DNA from: Nocardia alba NBRC 108234
GTDB taxonomy: Bacteria; Actinomycetota; Actinomycetes; Mycobacteriales; Mycobacteriaceae
Direction of reading: 5' to 3'
DNA: 64,000 nt
Assembly: GCF_001612665.1 (NCBI RefSeq)
Contig: NZ_BDAX01000002.1
Span: 372,001-436,000 of the forward strand
Within the stretch, counting starts at the first letter, position 1. Each line of letters begins with the position of its first letter. Below the pieces are notes generated by a model. That model was not told the DNA's origin, made no database searches, and saw only the letters and a program-made list of their open reading frames with translations. Below are positions 44,213 to 53,159 of the stretch, one piece after another. Both the position numbers and the translations under genes were made by a program.

Positions 44213-45427
44213 ATGAGCATCACCAGCACCCTGCGCGTTCTCGTCTCCGGCGGCGGTATCGCCGGCAACGCGGTCGCACTCCAGTTGCTGCGCAACGGCA
44301 TTCACACCACCGTCATCGAACGCGCCGCGACTCCCCGACCCGGCGGCCAGGCCGTCGACCTGCGGGGCCCGAGCAAGGAGGCTGTGCGGCGAATGGGTCT
44401 GATGGAAGGCATCGCCGAGTACCGACTCGACGAGCGCGGGATGTCCTACATCGACGGCGACGGCAAGATCTACGCCAGGATGGCGATGGCGGACTTCGAC
44501 GGCCGAGGCGCCGTCGCCGAGATCGAGATCACCCGGGGCGACCTCAATCAGGTACTCCTCGACGCACTGGCCACCGCCGACAACGGCAGGCTGGACTATC
44601 GCTACGGCGAGTGGATCGAACAGATCGTCGGGGACGACAACGGCGTGGACGTGACGTTCGCCTCCGGGGCCACCGAGCGGTTCGACCTGGTGATCGGCGC
44701 CGACGGCGTGCACTCGGCGACGCGGCGACTCGTCTTCGGACCCGAGGAGCAGTTCAGTACGAACCTCGGCGGCTACGGCGCCTTCTTCACCATGCCCAAG
44801 CCCGCCGATGTGGAGCCCGGCTGGTTCAGCATGCGCCTGGTGCCCGGCGCCATGTTCGGCATCCGCCCCGACGCCGACCCTAGCACCGCCAAGGCGATCA
44901 TCACCGTGCGCACCGAGACGAACCCGGCGCTGCGGCGTGACGTCGACGCCCAGCGCGCGCTGATCAGCAAGACGATCGGCGATGCGGGCTGGCACGCGCC
45001 CGCCATCCTCGCGGCGATGGATTCCACGCCCGATTTCTACTTCGACGAAGTGGCTCGCGTCGATGTACCCGAGTTGTCGGTCGGCCGCGTGACACTGATC
45101 GGCGATGCGGGTTACTGCGGCTCGCCACTGAGCGGTATGGGCACCGCGATGGCGATCGTCGGCGCCTACATCCTGGCCGCCGAGGTCGCGGCCACCCCCG
45201 ATGATCTGCCCGGTGCGCAGCGGCGCTACCAGGACAAGATCTCGCCGTTCCTGGACAAGGCCAAGGAGATCCCCGGTGGCGGTATGGCGATGATGATCCC
45301 CAAGTCGGCGCTGTTGACGCGCCTGGCCAAGGCGAACGTGCGGCTGATGATGTCGCGGCCGATGCGACCGCTCACCAAGAGGGTCTTCTTCGGCCACACC
45401 GAGGAGTTCGCCCTGCCCACCTACTGA
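44213..45427 (+). CDS. FAD-dependent monooxygenase (PHBH family)
   Basis: A 404-residue flavin hydroxylase. RVLVSGGGIAGNAVALQLLR is the FAD motif, LVIGADGVHSATRRLVFG the DG motif and RVTLIGDAGYCGSPLSGMGT the GD motif with FAD ribityl contact. This set is characteristic of aromatic hydroxylases and of TetX-like antibiotic-modifying enzymes; the substrate is unknown. The ATG at 44213 begins the homology; an in-frame ATG 20 codons upstream lies on the operator. Control by the divergent TetR suggests induction by the substrate. A hairpin follows at 45443. Confidence 0.88.
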   Translation: MSITSTLRVLVSGGGIAGNAVALQLLRNGIHTTVIERAATPRPGGQAVDLRGPSKEAVRRMGLMEGIAEYRLDERGMSYIDGDGKIYARMAMADFDGRGAVAEIEITRGDLNQVLLDALATADNGRLDYRYGEWIEQIVGDDNGVDVTFASGATERFDLVIGADGVHSATRRLVFGPEEQFSTNLGGYGAFFTMPKPADVEPGWFSMRLVPGAMFGIRPDADPSTAKAIITVRTETNPALRRDVDAQRALISKTIGDAGWHAPAILAAMDSTPDFYFDEVARVDVPELSVGRVTLIGDAGYCGSPLSGMGTAMAIVGAYILAAEVAATPDDLPGAQRRYQDKISPFLDKAKEIPGGGMAMMIPKSALLTRLAKANVRLMMSRPMRPLTKRVFFGHTEEFALPTY

Positions 45428-45442
45428 TCCACCCGCGGACTG

Positions 45443-45468
45443 GCCGCGGACCTCGAACGGTCCGCGGC
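45443..45468 (+). terminator. Probable terminator hairpin
   Basis: GCCGCGGACC (45443-45452) pairs exactly with GGTCCGCGGC (45459-45468) across a six-base loop, 16 bases after the monooxygenase stop and 14 bases before the nucleoside hydrolase start. It could also act as a 5' leader hairpin for the latter. Confidence 0.65.
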
Positions 45469-45481
45469 TACCCTCGACGAC

Positions 45482-46522
45482 GTGCCGCAGAAGATCATCC
45501 TCGACGTCGATACCGGAATCGACGACTCGCTGGCCATCCTGTACCTGCTGGCCTCCGACGACGCCGAGATCATCGGCATCGCGGCCACCGCGGGCAACGT
45601 GGACGGGGCGCAGGTCGCGGCGAACACCCTGGCGATGCTCGACCTGGGCCGGGCACCCGAGATCGAGGTGGCGCTCGGCGCGGCCGCACCACTGGCCGTT
45701 CCGTTGCGCACCACCGAGGACACTCATGGCCCGCAGGGCCTCGGCTACGCCGAACTGCCCGTGTCGGCGCGCACGCTGTCATCGCGGTCGGCTGCCGAGC
45801 TCTGGGTGGACCTGGTGCGGGCCCACCCGGGCGAGGTGACCGGGCTGTGCACCGGTCCGCTCACCAATCTCGCACTGGCCCTGCGCATCGAACCCGAACT
45901 GCCGCGACTGCTGAACCGCCTCGTCATCATGGGCGGCGCGTTCAACCACCCCGGCAATACGACCCCGACCAACGAGTGGAACATCCACGTCGACCCCGAG
46001 GCCGCCAAGGAGGTGTTCGACGCCTTCTCCGCCGCGCCCCAGGACCGCAGGCCGCTGGTGTGCGCGCTGGATATCACCGAGTCCATCGAGATGCTGCCCG
46101 ACCATCTCGCCGCGCTCGCACAGGCGGCACACAGCGCGCCGATCGAGCAGGTCGGCGCAGGCGATCCGCCCGAATTCCGTTCGGCCGCAAGCAATCCGAT
46201 CATCCGCTACCTCACCGACGCGGTGCGGTTCTATTTCGACTTCCACTACCAGTACGACCTGGGCTATCTGGCCCACATGCACGACCCGTTCGCCGCCGCG
46301 GTCGCACTCGACCCGGCTTCGGCGACCACCCGACCGGCCACCGTCGACGTGGAATTGGCCGGCACCATCACCCGCGCCACCACGGTCGCCGACTGGGCGG
46401 GCATGTGGGGCCGAGAACCCAACGCCGACATCGTGATCGGCACCAACCCTGCGGCGTTCTTCGAACGCCTCGTCACCCGCGTCGGCGCTCTGGCCCGCCG
46501 CCTCTACCCGGAGCAGTCATGA
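45482..46522 (+). CDS. Inosine-uridine preferring nucleoside hydrolase
   Basis: A 346-residue hydrolase that cleaves ribonucleosides to base and ribose. DVDTGIDD at residues 8-15 is the calcium-binding signature. GLCTGPLTNLALAL and IMGGAFNHPGN follow, and NEWNIHVDPEAAKEVF and HMHDPFAAAVAL supply the ribose- and metal-binding residues, including the Asp near residue 273. The start is GTG. The stop overlaps the amidohydrolase start by ATGA, so both enzymes probably serve one purine or pyrimidine salvage or breakdown route. Confidence 0.93.
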   Translation: MPQKIILDVDTGIDDSLAILYLLASDDAEIIGIAATAGNVDGAQVAANTLAMLDLGRAPEIEVALGAAAPLAVPLRTTEDTHGPQGLGYAELPVSARTLSSRSAAELWVDLVRAHPGEVTGLCTGPLTNLALALRIEPELPRLLNRLVIMGGAFNHPGNTTPTNEWNIHVDPEAAKEVFDAFSAAPQDRRPLVCALDITESIEMLPDHLAALAQAAHSAPIEQVGAGDPPEFRSAASNPIIRYLTDAVRFYFDFHYQYDLGYLAHMHDPFAAAVALDPASATTRPATVDVELAGTITRATTVADWAGMWGREPNADIVIGTNPAAFFERLVTRVGALARRLYPEQS

Positions 46523-47400
46523 CCGTAGACACCGTCGTTTACCTCGCCGAGTTCCGCGCGCGCTACCAACTGCCCGCGATCATCGACGTCCACACCCACT
46601 TCATGCCCGATCAGGTGATGCGCAAGGTCTGGGCCTATTTCGACAACGTAGGACCGATGACGGGCCGGCCCTGGGAGATCACCTATCGCGATGACGAACA
46701 GGTGCGTCTGAAGACCCTGCGCGACTTCGGCATCCGGGCCTTCACCTCCCTGGTGTACCCACACAAGCCGGAGATGGGCGCCTGGCTCAACGAATGGACC
46801 GCCGAGTTCGCCGCTCGCACCCCCGAGTGCCTGCACACCGCCACCTTCTACCCCGAGCCCGACGCGCCGCGCTATGTCCGCGAGGCCATCGACCGTGGCG
46901 CACGCGTGTTCAAGGTGCACATCCAGGTCGGCGCGTTCTCGCCCTTGGATCCGCTGCTCGACCCGGTGTGGGCGATCCTGGCCGAGACCGGCACGCCCGC
47001 GCTCATCCACTGCGGATCGGGCCCCGCCCCCGGCGAATTCACCGGCCCCGCGCCGATCGCCGAACTCCTGCGGCGCTTCCCGACGCTGCGCTTGATCATC
47101 GCGCACATGGGAACCCCCGAGTACACCGAGTTCCTCGATTTGGCCGAGCAGTATCCGCAGCTCTACCTCGACACCACCATGGTGTGGACCGACTTCAGCG
47201 AAAGCGGTGCGCCCTTCCCGCCCGCCGAACGAGATCGCCTGCGCCACTTCGCCGATCGCATTCTGTTCGGCAGCGACTTCCCCAATATCCCGTATCCCTA
47301 CGCCGAGGCCATCGCCGCGCTGGAACGTCTCGACCTCGGCCCGGAGTGGCTGCGCAAGGTCTGCCACGACAACGCGGCGCGGTTGTTCGAGCTCGACTGA
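46519..47400 (+). CDS. Amidohydrolase_2 family metal-dependent hydrolase/decarboxylase
   Basis: A 293-residue TIM-barrel enzyme of the ACMSD/gamma-resorcylate decarboxylase type. DVHTHF at residues 23-28 holds the first two His ligands; ALIHCGSG, IIAHMG and GSDFP give the third and fourth His and the catalytic Asp. It probably hydrolyses or decarboxylates a ring acid. The ATG overlaps the nucleoside hydrolase stop. The pairing hints at breakdown of a released base, but this is inference. It is convergent with the esterase; the stops abut. Confidence 0.85.
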   Translation: MTVDTVVYLAEFRARYQLPAIIDVHTHFMPDQVMRKVWAYFDNVGPMTGRPWEITYRDDEQVRLKTLRDFGIRAFTSLVYPHKPEMGAWLNEWTAEFAARTPECLHTATFYPEPDAPRYVREAIDRGARVFKVHIQVGAFSPLDPLLDPVWAILAETGTPALIHCGSGPAPGEFTGPAPIAELLRRFPTLRLIIAHMGTPEYTEFLDLAEQYPQLYLDTTMVWTDFSESGAPFPPAERDRLRHFADRILFGSDFPNIPYPYAEAIAALERLDLGPEWLRKVCHDNAARLFELD

Positions 47401-48438
47401 TCAGGCGTGGATCTCCATCCCCTCGGCCAGCAGCGGCCACGAGTTCTTGAAGGCCTTCTGCCAGTAGCCCCACGAGTGGGTGCCCTGGGTCGACAGGTCG
47501 AAGGTCGCGGGGATGTCGAGTTCCTCCAGGCGATTCTGCAGGTTCACGGTGCACCAGCGGGTCGTCGCCTCGATGACGCCACCGATGACGATCTGGTTGG
47601 CCAACCCGACCGGGCCCCAGGTCACCAGGTGCGAGTCGCCGGGCTTGTCGAACTCGCCGGGCAGTCCGTTGCCGTTGGACACGTAGAGCTTGGTGCCGCG
47701 CAGCCCCTCGGCGTTCACGACCGGATCGTTGGCCACCCAGGCCGGATCACCCGGCGGGCCGTACATGTTCGACGCGTCGCCGCCGCCGGTGGCGACCACG
47801 ACATCGACGAACTGCTTGCCGACCGGATCGCTGATCTGGGCGCAGCCGCTGTAGGCGGCGACCGAGCGGAACAGTCCCGGTTTCGCGATCGCGAGCTGCA
47901 GTACCGAGGTGGCCGTCATGGAGTTCGCCGCGATGGCGTTCTTGCCGGTCGTGGCGAACATCGTGTCGACGAGGGCGGGCAGTTCGTCGAGGAAGAAGGT
48001 CCGCCACTTGTTCACGCCCAGCATCGGATCCGGCTCGCGCCAGTCGGTGTAGTAGCTCCACGCACCACCGATCGGCATGACGACGTTGACGTCCTTACCC
48101 GCCAGGAAGTCGACGACGTCGGTGTTCTGCTCCCAGGTGGCGGTGTCCTCGCCGCCGCCCGCGCCGTTGACCAGATACAGCGACGGCCGCGCCACCGTGG
48201 TGTCGGCCGGGCGCTGCACCTTGACCGACACCTCGCGCCCCATGGCGGCCGAGCGTATCCGCACTGTCACCTGTCGACCGTCGATCGCAGTCACCTCGGC
48301 CCGCGAACCGCCGATCGAGACGATCCGATCCAGCACCGCGGCAACCGGTTCCGGCTCTTGGGCGTGCGCGCCGCTCACGCCCGTCACGATCGAGCCCACG
48401 ACGACGAGCATCGCCGAAACCGCGCTGCGGCACCTCAT
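47401..48438 (-). CDS. Secreted esterase, antigen 85/mycolyltransferase-like
   Basis: A 345-residue exported alpha/beta hydrolase. Residues 1-26 are a signal peptide (cleavage after AHA). SLYLVNGAGGGEDTATWEQN is the oxyanion region, SYYTDW and KWRTFFLDELPALVD match Ag85/corynomycolyltransferases, and THSWGYWQKAF holds the catalytic His. The nucleophile elbow reads AANSMTATS instead of GLSMSG-type, so Ser is kept but both flanking Gly are replaced. It may transfer mycolates to trehalose or arabinogalactan, or be a divergent esterase. Start at ATG 48438. Confidence 0.85.
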   Translation of the reverse strand: MRCRSAVSAMLVVVGSIVTGVSGAHAQEPEPVAAVLDRIVSIGGSRAEVTAIDGRQVTVRIRSAAMGREVSVKVQRPADTTVARPSLYLVNGAGGGEDTATWEQNTDVVDFLAGKDVNVVMPIGGAWSYYTDWREPDPMLGVNKWRTFFLDELPALVDTMFATTGKNAIAANSMTATSVLQLAIAKPGLFRSVAAYSGCAQISDPVGKQFVDVVVATGGGDASNMYGPPGDPAWVANDPVVNAEGLRGTKLYVSNGNGLPGEFDKPGDSHLVTWGPVGLANQIVIGGVIEATTRWCTVNLQNRLEELDIPATFDLSTQGTHSWGYWQKAFKNSWPLLAEGMEIHA

Positions 48439-48645
48439 CGATTCCGACCTCCTCGCGAAAACCGACCGCTCTGTGCGGTCTCTCTCGATATTCGGGCAAG
48501 ATCACATCATCGTTACCGGTTCCTTACCGATTTGTCACCGAGCACAACGCCGCCGCGGCGAATCCTCGCTGCGGCGACAGCGAATCGAACCCGCGCGAGG
48601 CGACGGCGGGGACGGGTCACGGCCGATCGTGACTACAGTCGAGTG

Positions 48646-49998
48646 ATGGGCATCGAGTGTTCTGACATCGTTGCGTCTCCCCGGGTCGACGTGTTCGCCT
48701 GGTTCGCCCGTCGCGGTGCGTTCGCGCGCTTGGCGCCACCGTGGCAGCCGGTCACCCTGCTCGCCGAAGCCGACTCGCTGGCCACCGGGCGAGCGGTGCT
48801 CGGCCTGCCCGGCGGGCTGCGCTGGATCGCCGCGCACGACCCCGAGCAATATCGGCCGCCCGAGCGGTTCGCCGACGCCGTCGCGGCGGACGGACCGGCC
48901 TCGATGCCGATCGCGCGGCTGGTTCCGTGGCAGCACGTCCACGAATTCGCCGAGGTCGACGACACCCACACCCGCGTCATCGATCGGGTCAGGACGCCGA
49001 TTCCGGAATCGGTGTTGCGGCCGATGTTCGACTATCGCCACCGTCAGCTCACCCACGATCTGGCGAGCCACCGCCGGGCATCCGAGGCAGGCCTGGCGCC
49101 GGCGACGATCGCGATGACCGGCGCGTCCGGGCTGGTCGGCTCCGCCCTGAGTGCCTTCCTCAGCACCGGCGGGCACCGTGTGGTGCGGTTGGTCCGCCAT
49201 CGCGCGCGGCATCGCGACGAACGCCAGTGGGACCCCGCCGCACCCGCCGCGGACCTGCTCGCCGACGTCGATGCGGTGGTCCATCTGGCCGGTGCGTCCA
49301 TCGCGGGCCGATTCACCGACGCGCACCGACGCGCCGTGGCCGACAGCCGGATCGAGCCGACCCGGCGCCTGGCCGAGCTGGCCGCGGCCACGGGTGTCGA
49401 CACCTTCGTCAGCGCTTCCGCCATCGGCTACTACGGCTATGACCGCGGCGAGCAGGCGCTGACCGAGAAGTCCGAGCGCGGTGACGGATTCCTGGCCGAT
49501 GTGGTCGAACAGTGGGAGAACGCCTGCGAGCCCGCGGCGGCGGGTGGTGTCCGCGTCGTGCGGGTCCGCACCGGCATCGTGCAGTCGCCCGGTGGCGGCA
49601 CTCTGCGGTTGCTGCGGCCGCTGTTCAGCGCGGGCCTCGGTGGGCGGATCGGGGACGGCCGACAGTGGTTGTCCTGGATCGGTATCGACGATCTGGTCGA
49701 TGTCTACCACCGCGCAGTGTGGGACGACACCCTGTCGGGCCCGGTCAATGCTGTTGCGCCACAGCCGGTTCGCAACAGCGAGTACACCCGCGTGCTGGCG
49801 CGGGTGTTGCATCGCCCGGCACTGCTGCCGGTTCCGAGCTTCGGTCCCGCGGTACTGCTGGGCAAACAGGGTGCGCGCGAACTGGCCGAGGCCAGTCAGC
49901 GGGTGACGCCGACCGCACTGGCGAAGGCCGGGCACACCTTCCGGACCGAGGATCTGGAGCAGACGCTGCGGCACCTACTCGGACGGACCGCCGGCTGA
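48646..49998 (+). CDS. TIGR01777 family epimerase with N-terminal SRPBCC domain
   Basis: A 450-residue two-domain protein. Residues 1-145 are an SRPBCC/START-like domain (WFARRGAFARLAPPWQPVTL, then RWIAAHDPEQYRPP). From about 150, an extended SDR starts with IAMTGASGLVGSALSAFLS; AVVHLAGASIAG, FVSASAIGYYGYDRG and the C-terminal DUF1731 region identify the TIGR01777 family. The enzymatic role of the family is unsettled. I placed the start at ATG 48646; the open frame upstream is antisense to the esterase. A small hairpin follows at 50013. Confidence 0.88.
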   Translation: MGIECSDIVASPRVDVFAWFARRGAFARLAPPWQPVTLLAEADSLATGRAVLGLPGGLRWIAAHDPEQYRPPERFADAVAADGPASMPIARLVPWQHVHEFAEVDDTHTRVIDRVRTPIPESVLRPMFDYRHRQLTHDLASHRRASEAGLAPATIAMTGASGLVGSALSAFLSTGGHRVVRLVRHRARHRDERQWDPAAPAADLLADVDAVVHLAGASIAGRFTDAHRRAVADSRIEPTRRLAELAAATGVDTFVSASAIGYYGYDRGEQALTEKSERGDGFLADVVEQWENACEPAAAGGVRVVRVRTGIVQSPGGGTLRLLRPLFSAGLGGRIGDGRQWLSWIGIDDLVDVYHRAVWDDTLSGPVNAVAPQPVRNSEYTRVLARVLHRPALLPVPSFGPAVLLGKQGARELAEASQRVTPTALAKAGHTFRTEDLEQTLRHLLGRTAG

Positions 49999-50012
49999 GC
50001 AGCGCTGGCGGA

Positions 50013-50031
50013 CCGGTGAAGTCGTCACCGG
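50013..50031 (+). terminator. Small terminator-like hairpin
   Basis: CCGGTGA (50013-50019) and TCACCGG (50025-50031) pair across a five-base loop, 15 bases after the epimerase stop and ahead of the convergent MerR gene. Confidence 0.45.
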
Positions 50032-50185
50032 CGGGCGATGTAGCAGCGAGTTCGCCGGTACCGGAGTCGGCCGTTCCCGCAACGCATCGCCTCTGCATCG
50101 TTGCACAGCGGTGGAGTGAGGTCTCGCGGTCACACACAGCGGCAACGGTCACATCGAGCCGCGAACATGATGTGCCCGAGCGCAT

Positions 50186-51022
50186 TCAGCGCAGCGCGGC
50201 GACCGCGTCCGCCAGGCCGGCGACCCGCTCGACCGTGTCGGGCAGCAGCACCGCGTCCCAGCCCGGACCACCGATGAGCACCCGGGCACCTGCCCCCGCG
50301 CAGGCCAATACCGCTGAGGTCAACGCGGTCGACTCGCGTTGGGACCACAGCAGCACCGCGGCCCCGCGCGCATGCCGGGCGAGCGCATCCGACAACGCCA
50401 CCGTCGGTACGTCCGCGCCCAACATGCGCGCACCCACCCCGTCCTGCGCCAAGGCGGCCCGCAGCACATCGAGTGGGAGCGAATGTGTTTCACCGCTCGT
50501 GCACGCGAGCAACACCGGCGCGCTGCTGCGCGCCGGTTTCACCTGCTGCATGACCGCCGCGATCGACCACGACAGCGCGTGCTCGACGTCGATGCATCCC
50601 TCACCGCCGCCCTGGCGCGCGACGATATCGGTGAAAGCGGGCCTGCACAGGGTGTCCCAGGTCCGCACCACGCCGTGCACCCGCACGTGGGCTTCGAGAT
50701 GGGCACAGACAGCCGTGGTGTCCAGCGCGAACGCCGCGTCGAGCAGGCCGACGCGGTCACCGAGGACCGGCACCGGCCCGCGCGCCGCCGCGGCCGCCCC
50801 GGCGGGACTCGCGCCACTGCCGATCAGCGCGACCATGTTCTCGAGCACGGCGATATCGGTGTCGGTGTAGAGCCGATGACGGCCCGGGCGGTCCTGGGCG
50901 GGACCGATACCGTAGCGGCGATTCCAGCTCCGCAGGGTCGCGGTCGGGATGCCGAGACGGTCGGCTACCGCGCGCACCGTGAATCCGGCCGCGGCGGAGG
51001 CAGGAGCAGAACCGGCGGGCAT
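50186..51022 (-). CDS. MerR-type regulator with B12-binding domain (LitR/CarH-like)
   Basis: A 278-residue regulator. FTVRAVADRLGIPTATLRSW, then NRRYG near residues 13-37, is the MerR HTH. The middle part has GCIDVEHALSWSIAAVMQQV with the conserved Glu-His pair of the four-helix B12_binding_2 domain. The last part, LACTSGETHSLPLDVLRAAL, LGADVPTVAL and GARVLIGGPGWD, is a Rossmann B12-binding domain, although the His-box (DxHxxG) is changed to GETHSLP. Such proteins release DNA when light breaks the Co-C bond of adenosylcobalamin. It is divergent from lipocalin plus photolyase, the classic targets. I chose the ATG at 51022; an upstream one at 51136 lies on the repeat. Confidence 0.85.
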   Translation of the reverse strand: MPAGSAPASAAAGFTVRAVADRLGIPTATLRSWNRRYGIGPAQDRPGRHRLYTDTDIAVLENMVALIGSGASPAGAAAAARGPVPVLGDRVGLLDAAFALDTTAVCAHLEAHVRVHGVVRTWDTLCRPAFTDIVARQGGGEGCIDVEHALSWSIAAVMQQVKPARSSAPVLLACTSGETHSLPLDVLRAALAQDGVGARMLGADVPTVALSDALARHARGAAVLLWSQRESTALTSAVLACAGAGARVLIGGPGWDAVLLPDTVERVAGLADAVAALR

Positions 51023-51130
51023 CGTCTCATTCTGCCCGGCGCGCTCCGACCGGCGCGTCACGGCCCGGCCTCCGCGCGTCGACGGCAGGCCGGGCCCGTG
51101 CTGCCGACACCTCGCTGCACCGCCCGTCTC

Positions 51131-51151
51131 ATGCATCAATAATGCATCAAT
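51131..51151. promoter_or_regulatory. 11-bp-period direct repeat, candidate operator of the MerR-B12 regulator
   Basis: ATGCATCAATA (51131-51141) is followed immediately by ATGCATCAATT (51142-51152), identical in ten of eleven positions. It lies in the gap between the divergent regulator and the lipocalin/photolyase operon. CarH of Thermus binds tandem 11-bp repeats, so spacing fits; binding here is inference. Confidence 0.55.
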
Positions 51152-51195
51152 TGCTGCTAGCATGGGGAAACACCGACTACCGCGAGGAGTTTCCT

Positions 51196-51789
51196 GTGCG
51201 TACCCGATTCGGCCCGTGGACCACCGCCCTGCTGATCGCCGCGGGCCTTTGTCTGACGGGCTCCGGTACCGCGGCCGCCGCGCCACCCGAACCGGTGCCC
51301 AACCTCGAACTCGACCGCTATCTCGGTGATTGGTATCAGCTCGCCGCGGTGCCGCAGCCGTTCAACCTCAACTGCGCACGCGACACCTCCGCGAACTACA
51401 CCCTCGACGCGAGCGGCGACATCGCCGTCTACAACCGCTGCCGCACCTGGAACGGCGGCGTCGACGAGATCCGCGGCACCGCGACCGTGAACGACCCGGT
51501 CACCAACGCCCAACTGCACGTGAGCTTTCCGGGCGTCCCCGGCCAGGACGGGCGCGAGGGACCGACCAACTACCTGGTGGCCGCGCTCGGCCCGGACTAC
51601 TCGTGGGCCCTGGTCACCTCGCCGAGCAGGCTGTCCGGTTTCGTCCTGTCCCGTACCCCGGCCCTGGACGAGAGCACCTGGCAGCAGATCGACGAGGCGA
51701 TCAGAATCGCGGGCCAGGACCCGTGTATCTACCTCACCTCACCCACCACCGGCGGACGTGAGGGTGTGCAGCCCCTCTGCGCACGATGA
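51196..51789 (+). CDS. Secreted lipocalin (Blc-like)
   Basis: A 197-residue exported beta-barrel. From GTG 51196 the signal peptide is MRTRFGPWTTALLIAAGLCL ending TAAA. LELDRYLGDWYQLAAVPQPF is the lipocalin GxW motif; YTLDASGDIAVYNRCRTWNG, NYLVAALGPDYSWALVTSP and FVLSRTPALDE complete the Blc pattern. It binds lipids or hydrophobic ligands. GAGGAG six bases before the GTG fixes the start; the in-frame ATG upstream at 51142 lies in the direct repeat. The stop overlaps the photolyase start by ATGA. Lipocalin-photolyase neighbours are typical of B12/light-controlled units. Confidence 0.88.
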   Translation: MRTRFGPWTTALLIAAGLCLTGSGTAAAAPPEPVPNLELDRYLGDWYQLAAVPQPFNLNCARDTSANYTLDASGDIAVYNRCRTWNGGVDEIRGTATVNDPVTNAQLHVSFPGVPGQDGREGPTNYLVAALGPDYSWALVTSPSRLSGFVLSRTPALDESTWQQIDEAIRIAGQDPCIYLTSPTTGGREGVQPLCAR

Positions 51790-53096
51790 GCGTCGCGATC
51801 GCGCTGTTCACCCGTGACCTGCGCGTTCACGACAATCCGGTCCTCACCGCGGCCGCGCGCGCGGCCGACCGGGTGGTACCGCTGTTCGTTGTCGACGAGG
51901 CACTCGTGCCCGATCGCTGCCCGCCCAATCGCGCGTATTTCCTCGCCGCCGCGCTCGCCGAACTCGACAAGGAGCTGCGTGGGCTGGGCGCCACGCTCGT
52001 CGTACGCCGGGGCGCGGTGGCCGATGTCGTCGACGCGGTGATCGAGGAGACCGGTGCCACGAGCGTGCACCTGGCCGAGGATGTCAGCCGCTACAGCAGA
52101 CAGCGCGAGCAGGCGTTGCGCCGCAACCCGGACACGGTCGTGCACCTCCATTCCGGTTCTGTCACAGCCACTTCCGCCGAGCTCGTCCCGTCGACCGGTC
52201 GCGATCACTTCGCCGTATTCACCCCCTATTTCCGGCGCTGGAGCGAGGCCCACCGCCGCACCCCGCTGTCCCCGCCCCGGTCGCTGTCGATGCCGTCGAT
52301 CCACAGCGATCCGCTGCCACAGCCCGCCGATCTCAGTTCCGGGCGGCCGTCGCCACAGTTGCGCGTCGGCGGGGAATCGACCGGACGTGCGCTGCTGCGC
52401 GACTGGCTCGACGGACCGATCACCGGCTATGCCCACGACAACGACGATCTCGCCGCCGACGCCACCTCCCGGCTCTCCCCGTATATCCACTTCGGGTGCG
52501 TCTCCCCCACCGAGGTCGTGCGCCGCGTCGACACGTCGACCGACGGCGGACTCGCCTTCGCCCGGCAACTGGCCTGGCGCGACTTCCACCACCAGGTACT
52601 CGCCGCCCGCCCCGATGCCGCCTGGTCGGACTACCGCACGCGGGTGACCGCGGGACCCGACGACGAGCAGGCCGTCACGGCGTGGCGCGACGGGCGGACC
52701 GGCTACCCGATCGTCGATGCGGGCATGCGTCAACTGCGAGCCGAAGGCTGGATGCCGGGACGGGCACGGCTGATCGCGGCCAGCTTCCTCGCCAAGTCGC
52801 TGCACCAGGACTGGCGGGTCGGCGCGGCGCATTTCCTGCGCTGGCTCGTCGACGCCGACCTCGCCAACAATCAGCTCAACTGGCAGTGGGTCGCCGGCAC
52901 CGGCACCGACACCCGGCCCAACCGGGTGCTCAATCCGTTGCGTCAAGCCGACCGCTACGACCCCGACGGCGTCTATGTGCGACGGTGGCTGCCCGAACTG
53001 GCGCACCTGCCCGGTGCGAGCATTCACCGTCCGTGGCGAGCGACCGTCGACCCGGCGCAGTATCCCGCGCCGCTCATCGACTGCGTGGGCAGCTAG
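51786..53096 (+). CDS. phr: Deoxyribodipyrimidine photolyase
   Basis: A 436-residue blue-light flavoprotein that reverts UV-induced pyrimidine dimers. The N-terminal Rossmann antenna domain starts VAIALFTRDLRVHDNPVLTA. The C-terminal FAD domain has SPYIHFGCVSPTEVVRRV, WRDFHHQVLAARPD, YPIVDAGMRQLRAEGWM and NNQLNWQWVAGTGTDT, all class I photolyase signatures, with the FAD-proximal Trp residues present. The ATGA overlap with the lipocalin gene implies one operon, probably released by the adjacent MerR-B12 regulator in light. Confidence 0.94.
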   Translation: MSVAIALFTRDLRVHDNPVLTAAARAADRVVPLFVVDEALVPDRCPPNRAYFLAAALAELDKELRGLGATLVVRRGAVADVVDAVIEETGATSVHLAEDVSRYSRQREQALRRNPDTVVHLHSGSVTATSAELVPSTGRDHFAVFTPYFRRWSEAHRRTPLSPPRSLSMPSIHSDPLPQPADLSSGRPSPQLRVGGESTGRALLRDWLDGPITGYAHDNDDLAADATSRLSPYIHFGCVSPTEVVRRVDTSTDGGLAFARQLAWRDFHHQVLAARPDAAWSDYRTRVTAGPDDEQAVTAWRDGRTGYPIVDAGMRQLRAEGWMPGRARLIAASFLAKSLHQDWRVGAAHFLRWLVDADLANNQLNWQWVAGTGTDTRPNRVLNPLRQADRYDPDGVYVRRWLPELAHLPGASIHRPWRATVDPAQYPAPLIDCVGS

Positions 53097-53159
53097 ACCG
53101 ATGAGTTCGGGCTGCGGACTTCGTCTCTTCGAGAAAGAGGCAACCGCAGAGGAGTCGTC

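Noticed and set aside
47407..48645. Long open frame upstream of the epimerase, antisense to the Ag85-like esterase
   Set aside because: It is the high-GC shadow of the esterase; homology of the epimerase protein starts only at 48646.
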